From Candidatus Curtissbacteria bacterium RIFCSPLOWO2_01_FULL_41_18 (GTDB lineage: Bacteria; Patescibacteriota; Microgenomatia; Curtissbacterales; GWA2-41-24): 12,813 nt of DNA. Numbering within the stretch: position 1 is the stretch's first letter; every line of letters starts with the position of its first letter. Below, piece after piece: positions 7,212 to 12,228 of this stretch. Location: contig MFBQ01000004.1 in NCBI GenBank assembly GCA_001776475.1, forward strand, positions 1-12,813, read 5' to 3'. Below the pieces are notes generated by a model. It was not told where the DNA came from, did no database searches, and worked only from the letters and a program-made list of their open reading frames with translations. The translations under genes and the position numbers were made by a program.

Positions 7212-7547
7212 ATGAGTTGTCAAAATTTAAACTGGAGTGGAAATATTAAATATCTAGCTTCAAATGCCGATAAAGTTCCTGAATCTGGTGGTTTGTATAA
7301 GGTTTTAAGAAACGATGGTGTCGACGGTAAGCTTACGAGGCTCTATGTTGGAAAAGCAGCCAATTTGAGAAACCAGTTCAATTTTCACTTATCTGATAAC
7401 GAGGAAAACGAGTGCATCAGGGAAAACGTTAGAAACAAGGAGTGTTACTTTCAGTATGCATTACAAGCTGGTGAAGATAATAGGCACGCAGCTGAAAATC
7501 ATTTACTAGAGACTGGCAAGTATGAATGCAATACACAAGGTCAATAA
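7212..7547 (+). CDS. Stand-alone GIY-YIG domain protein
   Basis: A 111-residue protein consisting of little more than a GIY-YIG nuclease fold. GLY (27-29) and YVG (45-47) are the name-giving motifs. They are followed by NLRNQF with Arg53, then Glu95 in HAAENHLLE and Asn107 near the C-terminus. These correspond to the Arg, metal-binding Glu and Asn of the family. There are four other cysteines beyond Cys3, but no zinc-finger or other DNA-binding domain. Single-domain members include DNA-repair and mobile-element nucleases as well as proteins with no known substrate. The gene lies between the R-M region and Fic with its own strong ribosome binding site, and another perfect site follows its stop. 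A nuclease role is likely from the fold; the target is unknown. Confidence 0.72.
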   Translation: MSCQNLNWSGNIKYLASNADKVPESGGLYKVLRNDGVDGKLTRLYVGKAANLRNQFNFHLSDNEENECIRENVRNKECYFQYALQAGEDNRHAAENHLLETGKYECNTQGQ

Positions 7548-7562
7548 GGAGGTGATAATTAG
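7548..7562 (+). promoter_or_regulatory. Second near-perfect Shine-Dalgarno site
   Basis: AGGAGGTGAT lies directly after the GIY-YIG stop and ends 5 bases before the ATG at 7563. It is the main reason to treat the short ORF that follows as a real or recently real gene. Confidence 0.55.
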
Positions 7563-7628
7563 ATGCCAAAAACTTATCGTTCTGGTGAAAGGGTAAGCCG
7601 GGGTAAGCCGGGGACGGTCCTCAAGTAG
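7563..7628 (+). pseudogene. 21-codon ORF, probably a gene truncated by a 10-bp tandem duplication
   Basis: From the ATG the product starts MPKTYRSGERVSRG and ends after 21 residues. The opening TYRSGER resembles the N-terminus of small YjzC-like proteins (recalled, not searched), which are longer. At 7592-7612 the unit GGTAAGCCGG occurs twice in tandem. Removing one copy restores a frame that stays open for about 50 codons, to a TGA near 7726. The end may therefore have been lost by duplication, although the extended frame is not obviously protein-like. Its strong ribosome binding site and position behind the GIY-YIG gene suggest a two-gene unit. It may also be a genuine peptide. Confidence 0.35.
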
Positions 7629-7645
7629 CCTGCCGCAACAGGCTA
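7626..7645. other. Perfect 7-bp hairpin TAGCCTG/CAGGCTA
   Basis: TAGCCTG (7626-7632) and CAGGCTA (7639-7645) enclose a 6-base loop. There is no T run on the plus strand, so it is not a standard terminator. Together with the preceding GGGGACGGTCC it resembles short palindromic repeat-type intergenic elements. Between here and 7745 nothing else is supportable. Confidence 0.4.
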
Positions 7646-7745
7646 AAATTGCCCAATTAGTTTACTTGTCCACCGAAGCTTTCTTAACCCTCGAAGCCTT
7701 GGCGGAGTGGGTATGTGAAGGTTGACAAACTCTGGAGGTTTAGCC

Positions 7746-7773
7746 TTGCAAGAAGTTAAATTATGTATATAGT
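7746..7773 (+). promoter_or_regulatory. Possible distal promoter of fic
   Basis: TTGCAA (7746-7751) and TATAGT (7768-7773) with a 16-base spacer. It would start near 7780 and carry the 11-bp repeats in its leader. It is the weaker of the two candidates, since the proximal one fits the repeat positions better. Confidence 0.3.
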
Positions 7774-7774
7774 C

Positions 7775-7803
7775 TTGCTAATCGTCTAAAAATCGTCTAA
7801 AAT
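7775..7803 (+). promoter_or_regulatory. Proximal promoter of fic, embedded in tandem repeats
   Basis: TTGCTA (7775-7780) and TAAAAT (7798-7803) with a 17-base spacer. Transcription would start near 7810, leaving a leader of only about 5 bases before the ATG at 7815. The spacer and -10 box consist of the two perfect 11-bp repeats, so any protein bound to them would block the promoter. Confidence 0.5.
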
Positions 7804-7813
7804 ACGTCTATTA
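7781..7813. repeat. Three tandem 11-bp repeats before fic, candidate operator
   Basis: ATCGTCTAAAA is present at 7781-7791 and 7792-7802, with a degenerate third copy TACGTCTATTA at 7803-7813. The period of 11 bp is one helical turn, so all copies face the same side of the DNA. They lie directly before the fic start and over its promoter. The winged helix at the Fic C-terminus is a possible ligand. Confidence 0.6.
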
Positions 7814-7814
7814 T

Positions 7815-8849
7815 ATGTTTCAACCAAAATACACCATTACCGATAATCTTTTGGCAAATATCAAGAGAATTAACGCATTAATTAGCGAGCTTAACAGCAG
7901 AAGATTTCCTAATGTAATTCTTGTGGAATTTGAGAAGACAGCTCTTGCGGTCTCGTCTTATGCATCAACAAGTATTGAAGGGAACCCGCTTCCTCTAACG
8001 GAAGTTAAAAAAATTCTTAAATCAAAACCAGCCAATATACGGGATAGCGAAAAAGAGGTATTAAACTATAATCAAGCGCTTAAGGATTTAAATAAAAGAA
8101 TTCAAAAAGAAAAAATAACATTATCCCTTGGGCTTATTCTAAAAATCCAAAAACAGGTTACCATTGGATTACTTCCCTCATTTGAAGTAGGAAAATTGCG
8201 AGAAAAACCAGTAGTGGTTAATGATCCCAGAACTAGAAAGATAGTATATCTGCCCCCAAATGTTCAAGATGTAAAATCGCTTATGGAGGATATTGTTTCC
8301 TTTATAAACAATAACCGCAGTAAAATAGATCCTCTCATTTTGGCCGGAATATTCCATAAGCAAATGGTTCTTATCCATCCTTTTGCGGATGGAAACGGAA
8401 GAGCTGCTCGTTTGGCAACAAAAGCACTACTGGCACAAATGGGACTTAACACATTTAATCTTTTTAGTTTTGAAAACTATTACAACAAAAACGTTACAAA
8501 ATATTTCCAAAATGTTGGGGAGATCGGTAATTACTATGAACTCGCAGTTAATATCGATTTTACTTCCTGGCTTGAATACTTTACAGAGGGAATTATAGAC
8601 GAATTGCTTAGGGTACAAAAGCAACTTGGCGAGCTTGGAATTAGTCCCCAAACACAACCGCAGTCTTATCATACAAAAGTACTTGAGTTTATACGACAGA
8701 AAGGATTTATCACTGATCGGGATTATGCAAAACTGGTTGATCGGGCTAAAGCAACAAGAGCTTTGGATTTTCAAAAATTAATTGATCTTGGCTTAATTGA
8801 AAGAAAAGGTAAGGGCAGAGCAACATATTATATCTTGAGAGAAAAATAA
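7815..8849 (+). CDS. Fic family AMP-transferase with C-terminal winged helix
   Basis: A 344-residue protein. The Fic motif HPFADGNGRAAR (188-199) is complete, including catalytic His188 and the nucleotide-binding GNGR. Near the N-terminus, S-T-S-I-E-G (51-56) matches the inhibitory motif (S/T)xxxE(G/N), with Glu55 as the blocking residue. This places it with the class II, self-inhibited Fic proteins. Residues about 285-344 look like a winged-helix DNA-binding domain (EFIRQKGFITDRDY, then a basic wing near KGKGR). Such proteins transfer AMP to target proteins and often regulate themselves; targets of this one are unknown. The promoter carries 11-bp repeats that fit autoregulation. No separate antitoxin gene is seen, consistent with an inhibitory helix in cis. 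The ATG at 7815 has no Shine-Dalgarno site. Confidence 0.92.
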   Translation: MFQPKYTITDNLLANIKRINALISELNSRRFPNVILVEFEKTALAVSSYASTSIEGNPLPLTEVKKILKSKPANIRDSEKEVLNYNQALKDLNKRIQKEKITLSLGLILKIQKQVTIGLLPSFEVGKLREKPVVVNDPRTRKIVYLPPNVQDVKSLMEDIVSFINNNRSKIDPLILAGIFHKQMVLIHPFADGNGRAARLATKALLAQMGLNTFNLFSFENYYNKNVTKYFQNVGEIGNYYELAVNIDFTSWLEYFTEGIIDELLRVQKQLGELGISPQTQPQSYHTKVLEFIRQKGFITDRDYAKLVDRAKATRALDFQKLIDLGLIERKGKGRATYYILREK

Positions 8850-8853
8850 GTAG

Positions 8854-8878
8854 ATCATAAATAAGCTTATATGATTTT
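8854..8878 (+). terminator. Weak candidate terminator after fic
   Basis: ATCAT (8854-8858) pairs with ATGAT (8871-8875) around the perfect palindrome ATAAGCTTAT (8861-8870), followed by TTTT within 8875-8878. The stem is almost all A and T, so efficiency would be low. Confidence 0.3.
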
Positions 8879-8884
8879 GCGCAG

Positions 8885-8997
8885 TTGAAAAAAGCTGACC
8901 TGTTCTGGCTTATGACCATAATGTCCGAATCCGAGTTTTGTGGTCACGTCGGACAGGCCAGAACCACAGCCTCAAACTCCGACTTTTCAAGGTTTTT
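8885..8997 (+). other. Dense nested and interleaved inverted repeats, candidate structured RNA
   Basis: No ORF is supportable here. Nested pairs are TTGAAAA/TTTTCAA (8885-8891, 8984-8990), GCTG/CAGC (8894-8897, 8967-8970) and GTTCTGGC/GCCAGAAC (8902-8909, 8957-8964). Inside these are two pairs that cross each other. One is TGACCATAA (8913-8921) with TTGTGGTCA (8938-8946), containing one wobble. The other is TGTCCGA (8922-8928) with TCGGACA (8949-8955). The crossing pairs are either a pseudoknot or mutually exclusive states. GAGTTT (8934-8938 region) and AAACTC (8974-8979) can pair as well. A T5 run follows at 8993-8997. GTCCGAAT recurs at 9003-9010 and offers a third partner for TCGGAC. The strand is a guess based on the T run. 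Confidence 0.45.
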
Positions 8998-9014
8998 ATG
9001 CGGTCCGAATGTTT

Positions 9015-9057
9015 GAATAGCCCAACAGGGCGTTTTGCAAGCCCAATCAGGCTATTC
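9015..9057. other. 8-bp inverted repeat enclosing two similar small hairpins
   Basis: GAATAGCC (9015-9022) and GGCTATTC (9050-9057) are perfect complements. Between them AGCCCAACAGGGC (9019-9031) and AGCCCAATCAGGC (9040-9052) are imperfect copies of each other, and each can fold on itself. This looks like a palindromic repeat element. It lies between the structured region and the tRNA. Confidence 0.4.
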
Positions 9058-9064
9058 TAGAGAA

Positions 9065-9088
9065 GACGGTCACCCTAAGGTGCCCGTC
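9065..9088 (-). terminator. Hairpin just past tRNA-Gln, likely its terminator
   Basis: GACGG-T-CACC (9065-9074) pairs with GGTG-C-CCGTC (9079-9088) around a 4-base loop, nine pairs with one mismatch. Read in the tRNA direction it lies about 5 bases past the tRNA 3' end and is followed by TTCTCT, a weak T tract. Confidence 0.45.
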
Positions 9089-9092
9089 AGAG

Positions 9093-9163
9093 CTGCGGAG
9101 CAGGGATTCGAACCCCAATAAGCAGATCCAGAATCTGCTGTCCTACCGTTAGACGACTCCGCA
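9093..9163 (-). tRNA. tRNA-Gln (anticodon CUG)
   Basis: A 71-base cloverleaf on the minus strand. The acceptor stem TGCGGAG/CTCCGCA has seven pairs, and the D arm GTCT/GGAC encloses AACGGTA. The anticodon stem GCAGA/TCTGC holds the loop TTCTGGA with anticodon CTG at positions 34-36. The T arm has loop TTCGAAT and a stem with two wobble pairs at its base. The discriminator base is G, as expected for glutamine, and CCA is not encoded. It reads CAG codons. Its 3' end faces the accessory region to the left. A -10-like TATATC lies 9 bases upstream, without a clear -35. Confidence 0.92.
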
Positions 9164-9324
9164 ATAAGTCCTGATATAGTTTTAATTAGCCATTAATTGC
9201 TCGTAACGCTTCTATCTTGCTTCGCAAGATGTCGTACAATGACGCGTCGTTTCACTCCGCTAGTTTTGCAAAGCAAAAGAGACGATCCGGCAATGTGCCC
9301 AAATTTTATCACTTTATGCCAATT
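9164..9324. other. Spacer with small hairpins between tRNA-Gln and the cyclo-ligase gene
   Basis: This 161-base stretch carries no supportable gene. ATCTTGC (9214-9220) and GCAAGAT (9224-9230) form a tight hairpin. TTTTGC (9264-9269) and GCAAAA (9273-9278) form another, extended by TCGTTTC/GAGACGA at its outer base. Read leftward, these lie past the cyclo-ligase stop and may mark the end of its transcript. The tRNA promoter should lie within 9170-9200 but is not clear. Confidence 0.35.
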
Positions 9325-9927
9325 TTATGAAGTTTTAGTAGATCGCAAAATTCTTGCTTCTGTTACCAAAATATCTATTTCTAAATCATGCTTTTCTTTT
9401 GGCAATTTTTCTAAAACTTGAAAATCGTAGGAAAGTCCGATCTTTAGCGCATTAGATTTTGAGAGTAACCGGTCGTAGACCCCCTTGCCATAACCAAGCC
9501 TCACCCCTCGTCTGTCAAAGGCAACTCCCGGAATAATTGCTACTTCTACCTTGGAAGAGTCAATAACAGATCCTTCGTCGTCCTTTGGACTCCTTAGTCT
9601 TACAGGGGGAGAGGGTTGCAAAATGCCATATGGTCCTTCTTCTAGATCTTGCCATCCCAAAAATTCACCAAAGACATATCGATGCTGATCTTTTAAATAA
9701 CAAGGCAAGAGTATTTTGATTTTTCGGGAAGATAATCTGTTGATAATCGCCTTGGTACCAACTTCATTGTTGATAGGCAGATAAGCCGCGATGACCCGTG
9801 CTTCTCTAAGTTGATCAAGGCTCAACAATTTTTGGATAATTTTTGAACTTTTTTCTTGAACAAACTTTTTGGTTAGTTTTTTTCTTGAATTCAGATATTT
9901 TTTTCTTAAAAAATCTTTATTTAACAT
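9325..9927 (-). CDS. ygfA: 5-formyltetrahydrofolate cyclo-ligase
   Basis: A 200-residue protein of normal family length. It converts 5-formyltetrahydrofolate to 5,10-methenyltetrahydrofolate using ATP, returning folate to the one-carbon pool in the cytoplasm. The N-terminus is basic, as is typical. YLPINNEVGT with Glu55 is the conserved substrate/metal region. The signature PGVAFDRRGVRLGYGKGVYD occupies 133-152 with the glycine-rich nucleotide site GYGKG at 145-149. The segment around 104-125, rich in Pro and Ser, is a little longer than in many homologues. The ATG is at 9927 with a perfect TATAAT 13 bases before it and no Shine-Dalgarno site, so the mRNA is probably near-leaderless. Confidence 0.93.
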   Translation of the reverse strand: MLNKDFLRKKYLNSRKKLTKKFVQEKSSKIIQKLLSLDQLREARVIAAYLPINNEVGTKAIINRLSSRKIKILLPCYLKDQHRYVFGEFLGWQDLEEGPYGILQPSPPVRLRSPKDDEGSVIDSSKVEVAIIPGVAFDRRGVRLGYGKGVYDRLLSKSNALKIGLSYDFQVLEKLPKEKHDLEIDILVTEARILRSTKTS

Positions 9928-9940
9928 CTTAGTAATTAAT

Positions 9941-9946
9941 ATTATA
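9941..9946 (-). promoter_or_regulatory. -10 box of the cyclo-ligase gene
   Basis: TATAAT on the minus strand, preceded directly by TG, 13 bases before the ATG at 9927. The expected start leaves a leader of about 6 bases. No -35 is clear. The rest of 9928-10053 is AT-rich with no further feature except the next promoter. Confidence 0.5.
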
Positions 9947-10018
9947 CAGATAAGCCAAAATTTAATTATGGGTAAAATAAAAACTCATGAATAACTATTT
10001 AACTCAATATCTAACTTA

Positions 10019-10047
10019 TTGAAATGGATTCAACTTTTATTTAAGAT
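10019..10047 (+). promoter_or_regulatory. Candidate promoter of the SGNH gene
   Basis: TTGAAA (10019-10024) and TAAGAT (10042-10047) with a 17-base spacer. Transcription would start almost at the ATG at 10054, again a leaderless arrangement. The -10 matches only four of six positions. Confidence 0.35.
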
Positions 10048-10053
10048 GATTAA

Positions 10054-11125
10054 ATGCTGTTTAATATATACGCACATGCGCGATATTTTTTACTAGATTT
10101 TTATCCTTATTTAATATTAATAGTTGTTGCATTTGTCGCTCTAATTGTCCTTTCTTTTAAAATATTCAAGAGTGAAACAAGCCAGAAGCGGAATTTTTTT
10201 TTCTTTCGCTTGTCTATACTGTTTTTGTTGCAATTTTGGTTTTCAGTTCATTCGAGGCTTATTTCCGTTATGTCTATGATCAGTCAGACGGTTTGGGTTT
10301 CTTAAGAGTTAACGAAAGATGGCATCAAAGGCATGTGGTCTATAACAGTTACTTTTTTAGGGATCGCGTTTTAATCCAGATAAGAGAGGAGGAGTTGTAA
10401 GAATAGGCATTTTAGGTGATTCGATCGCATTTGGTGCTGGTATTGAAAATGTCGACAACAGATTTTCCAATATTCTGGAGGGAAGATTAAAAGATTCAAA
10501 TTACAATGTTGAAGTCTACAACCTGGGAAAACTGGGATATGATACCGAGGGCGAAATCAAAGTCTATAATAATGTCAAAAATCTTAATTTTGACATTATC
10601 GTTTGGGAATATTATCTAAACGACATTCAACCCATAGAACGTAGTACCGGATCAGCAATAATCTCCAAAGAAAGTAAGCAGGCAAAACTGGCTAAATTTT
10701 TGTCAGCCCACTCGTTCTTCCTAGATTTCCTTTATTGGCGAATTTCGTCAAGATATCAAAAGGCCTTCGTAGAAATTAGAAAAGCCGACATCGACCGTTA
10801 TAAAGATCAAGAGCGCCTTAGCGAGCACAAGCAGGAAATTGCCCAATTTATTAAAGTCCTAAAAGATGACAATAAAAAAATCTTGGTTATCATCTTTCCA
10901 TCGATGTACTTTATTGGCCCAAATTATCCGTCAGCCGATATCCATACATTAATGGGTAATTATTTCAGGGATCAGGGGGTAGAAACCATCGACTTACTCA
11001 ACGATTTAAAAGGTAAGGACGCAAAAAGTTTAATAGCCAGTCCATTTGACTCTCACCCTAACGAATATGTTTATAATCTGGCAGCCGAAAGAATTTTTGA
11101 AAAAGTTAAACCACTGTTGAAATGA
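10054..11125 (+). pseudogene. Membrane-anchored SGNH/GDSL hydrolase, broken by two one-base frameshifts
   Basis: The gene is continuous only if two bases are restored. The first 47 or so codons run in frame 1 and contain a membrane segment (YPYLILIVVAFVALIVLSF). At a run of nine Ts (10194-10202) reading must move to the frame that gives LVYTVFVAILVFSSFEAYF and RWHQRHVVYNSYFFRDRVL. At TTTTAA (10369-10374) it moves again to NPDKRGGVVRIGILGDS and continues to the stop at 11125. Both shifts equal one missing base. The restored protein, about 357 residues, has two N-terminal membrane helices and an SGNH hydrolase domain: GDS with catalytic Ser at codon 10421-10423, LND near 10616-10624, and DSHP with the Asp/His pair at 11048-11056. 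It would act on esters or acetyl groups at the outer membrane face; the substrate is unknown. Homopolymer sequencing error is as likely as true decay. Confidence 0.8.
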
Positions 11126-11133
11126 CAGGATAA

Positions 11134-11544
11134 TTACGACTTTAAAAATCTTTTATATACAAGGGGAAGTAACATTTTTACTTTCCAATAAGCTGCTGTA
11201 ACTGCCGCCGCCAAGATTAAAACCCACAGGATATTAGAAACTCCCAAACCGGAAATAATGGCAAATCTTTTTATTATCCAAATCCCTACACAACTTGCTG
11301 CAAAATATGCCCCCATCACGATTTTTTCATCTTTTATCTTAAACTCTAATTTTTCTAAAATTGAGGGGACTATATAGAGAACCACTGTTATAAGAAGCCC
11401 TGACAGAACTGCCGCCATGGGTTTTGCTAGTTTATCGTTGCCCAAAACGACACTATTTAAAAAAATTGCCGAAAATATCAACAGGATTATAGTATTAACA
11501 ACCCAAATTATTAAGAAGTTGACCAGTTTTTTTTGATCCAACAT
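11134..11544 (-). CDS. Small four-helix integral membrane protein, function unknown
   Basis: Taken from the ATG at 11544 this is a 136-residue protein with four hydrophobic segments: about residues 8-28 (LVNFLIIWVVNTIILLIFSA), 40-60, 72-91 and 99-118. Short charged loops lie between them (KLEFKIKDEK) and the tail is basic (VYKRFLKS). There is no signal peptide or enzyme motif. The open frame continues upstream to a TTG at 11589, but the promoter TTGACT-17-TATGCT lies over that stretch and would start transcription about 6 bases before the ATG, so the short form is preferred. It converges with the SGNH gene, whose stop is 8 bases away, with no visible terminator between them. I do not recognise the family. 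Confidence 0.7.
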   Translation of the reverse strand: MLDQKKLVNFLIIWVVNTIILLIFSAIFLNSVVLGNDKLAKPMAAVLSGLLITVVLYIVPSILEKLEFKIKDEKIVMGAYFAASCVGIWIIKRFAIISGLGVSNILWVLILAAAVTAAYWKVKMLLPLVYKRFLKS

Positions 11545-11556
11545 AGCTCTTTTATT

Positions 11557-11585
11557 AGCATAGATCAACACCAATTTTAAGTCAA
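11557..11585 (-). promoter_or_regulatory. Promoter of the small membrane protein gene
   Basis: On the minus strand TTGACT (11585-11580) and TATGCT (11562-11557) with a 17-base spacer. The expected start is near 11550, 6 bases before the ATG at 11544. It decides the start codon by excluding the upstream TTG. Confidence 0.55.
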
Positions 11586-11609
11586 ACAACCAAGGCTTTT
11601 GCGTCTAAA

Positions 11610-11639
11610 TTGACTTGACCCCAAACCTTGTAGTAGAGT
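11610..11639 (+). promoter_or_regulatory. Candidate promoter of the DUF59 gene
   Basis: TTGACT (11610-11615) and TAGAGT (11634-11639) with an 18-base spacer. Transcription would begin at about 11646, that is at the ATG (11648). GTGAGG (11638-11643) could instead act as a ribosome binding site if transcription starts further upstream. Confidence 0.35.
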
Positions 11640-11647
11640 GAGGATGA

Positions 11648-11953
11648 ATGATCACTACCCAGGAGCAGATTATTGAAAAGTTGAGGCAATGTCTTGATCC
11701 TGAACTTGGTATTAATATTATCGATTTGGGACTTGTCTACAGCGTAAATATTGAAGGTTCAAGGGTTCATGTACTAATGACCTTGACCACTCCCGGTTGC
11801 CCGCTTGATTCTTATTTTGTCAGAGATATTACCTCGAAGCTAAAGGGCTTAAAAGGCATTTCAGATGTTTCTGTTGAGATGACATTCGAGCCTCCTTGGA
11901 ACCCTTCTAAAATGTCGCAAGAATCAAAAGATCTCCTTGGCTTTGTCAACTAA
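11648..11953 (+). CDS. MIP18/DUF59 family iron-sulfur cluster assembly factor
   Basis: A 101-residue single-domain protein. Features of the family are DPELG (17-21) near the N-terminus, IIDLGLVY (24-31), and the TTPGCPLD loop with the reactive Cys51. The C-terminal FEPPWNPSKMS follows the last strand. Members (SufT, PaaD and eukaryotic MIP18 relatives) help build or hand over Fe-S clusters in the cytoplasm, and this short form is the general bacterial type. A possible client in the window is the four-cysteine nuclease, but they are far apart and the link is speculative. The gene stands alone with its own promoter, divergent from the membrane protein gene. Confidence 0.88.
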   Translation: MITTQEQIIEKLRQCLDPELGINIIDLGLVYSVNIEGSRVHVLMTLTTPGCPLDSYFVRDITSKLKGLKGISDVSVEMTFEPPWNPSKMSQESKDLLGFVN

Positions 11954-11975
11954 ATTTGTGTAATCATAAATTTAT

Positions 11976-11993
11976 CCTGAGCGCAGTCGAAGG
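11976..11993. repeat. Dispersed-repeat-like motif CCTGAGCGCAGTCGAAGG
   Basis: This 18-base string matches, apart from one base, the CCTGAGCGAAGTCGAAGG sequence that recurs between genes in many bacterial genomes (recalled, not searched). It lies 22 bases past the DUF59 stop. A further pair TAATCC/GGATTA (11997-12002, 12025-12030) follows. Only one copy is seen in the window. Confidence 0.4.
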
Positions 11994-12005
11994 GTCTAAT
12001 CCTTA

Positions 12006-12034
12006 TTGACTTCGGGTTTCCTTCGGATTATACT
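12006..12034 (+). promoter_or_regulatory. Distal promoter of the nrdR operon
   Basis: TTGACT (12006-12011) and TATACT (12029-12034) with a 17-base spacer, a strong sigma-70-type match. Transcription would start near 12041, leaving a leader of about 185 bases that contains the second promoter, the NrdR-box-like palindrome and a 40-codon ORF. Confidence 0.65.
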
Positions 12035-12077
12035 GTGTTTGTCTATCAACTATAAACTATTAACTTAATTTAGGGTA

Positions 12078-12107
12078 TTGACAAGTGCCCAGATTTAGGG
12101 CTCTAAT
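12078..12107 (+). promoter_or_regulatory. Proximal promoter of the nrdR operon
   Basis: A perfect TTGACA (12078-12083) and TCTAAT (12102-12107, five of six) with an 18-base spacer. The start would be near 12114, so the NrdR-box-like palindrome begins about 4 bases into the transcript, a position suited to repression. Confidence 0.55.
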
Positions 12108-12228
12108 GGAATTAGACCACAACATCTTGTGCTTTTGGAAGGATCGTGAAACATTAGGCCTGCGCCAAGAGCACTTTTTCAAGACAGGGCAGCTTAAATA
12201 TAGGTTTATTTTCTGGGAAGCAACGTGA
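12106..12228 (+). CDS. Possible 40-residue leader ORF overlapping the nrdR start
   Basis: ATG at 12106, TGA at 12226-12228, overlapping the GTG start of nrdR as GTGA. The predicted product is rich in aromatic residues (LCFW, HFF, YRFIFWEAT) and has no recognised motif; an in-frame GTG at 12085 could extend it. The overlap suggests translational coupling, but no Shine-Dalgarno site is seen. Only the distal promoter would transcribe the whole ORF. It may be chance. Confidence 0.25.
   Translation: MELDHNILCFWKDRETLGLRQEHFFKTGQLKYRFIFWEAT
12118..12131. promoter_or_regulatory. NrdR-box-like palindrome before nrdR
   Basis: CACAACATCTTGTG is a palindrome (CACAA/TTGTG around CATC) matching 12 of 14 positions of the NrdR-box consensus CACWATATATWGTG as I recall it. 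It lies just downstream of the proximal promoter. NrdR boxes usually come in pairs about 31-32 bases apart; no good second copy is visible at that distance. Confidence 0.5.

Noticed and set aside
7722..7727. Perfect TTGACA as -35 of fic
   Set aside because: No -10-like sequence lies 16-18 bases downstream.
7781..7813. CRISPR-like array
   Set aside because: The repeats are 11 bp, directly adjacent and without spacers; they are better explained as an operator.
8383..8774. ORFs in other frames inside fic on both strands
   Set aside because: They overlap a complete, conserved Fic frame and encode no recognisable domain.
8913..8955. Classic H-type pseudoknot
   Set aside because: As drawn, the loop crossing the 9-pair stem would be only 2 bases; alternative exclusive hairpins are more plausible, so it is kept only as a possibility.
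9197..9421. 74-residue plus-strand ORF
   Set aside because: It runs antisense into the end of the cyclo-ligase gene through hairpin-rich spacer and has no protein-like pattern.
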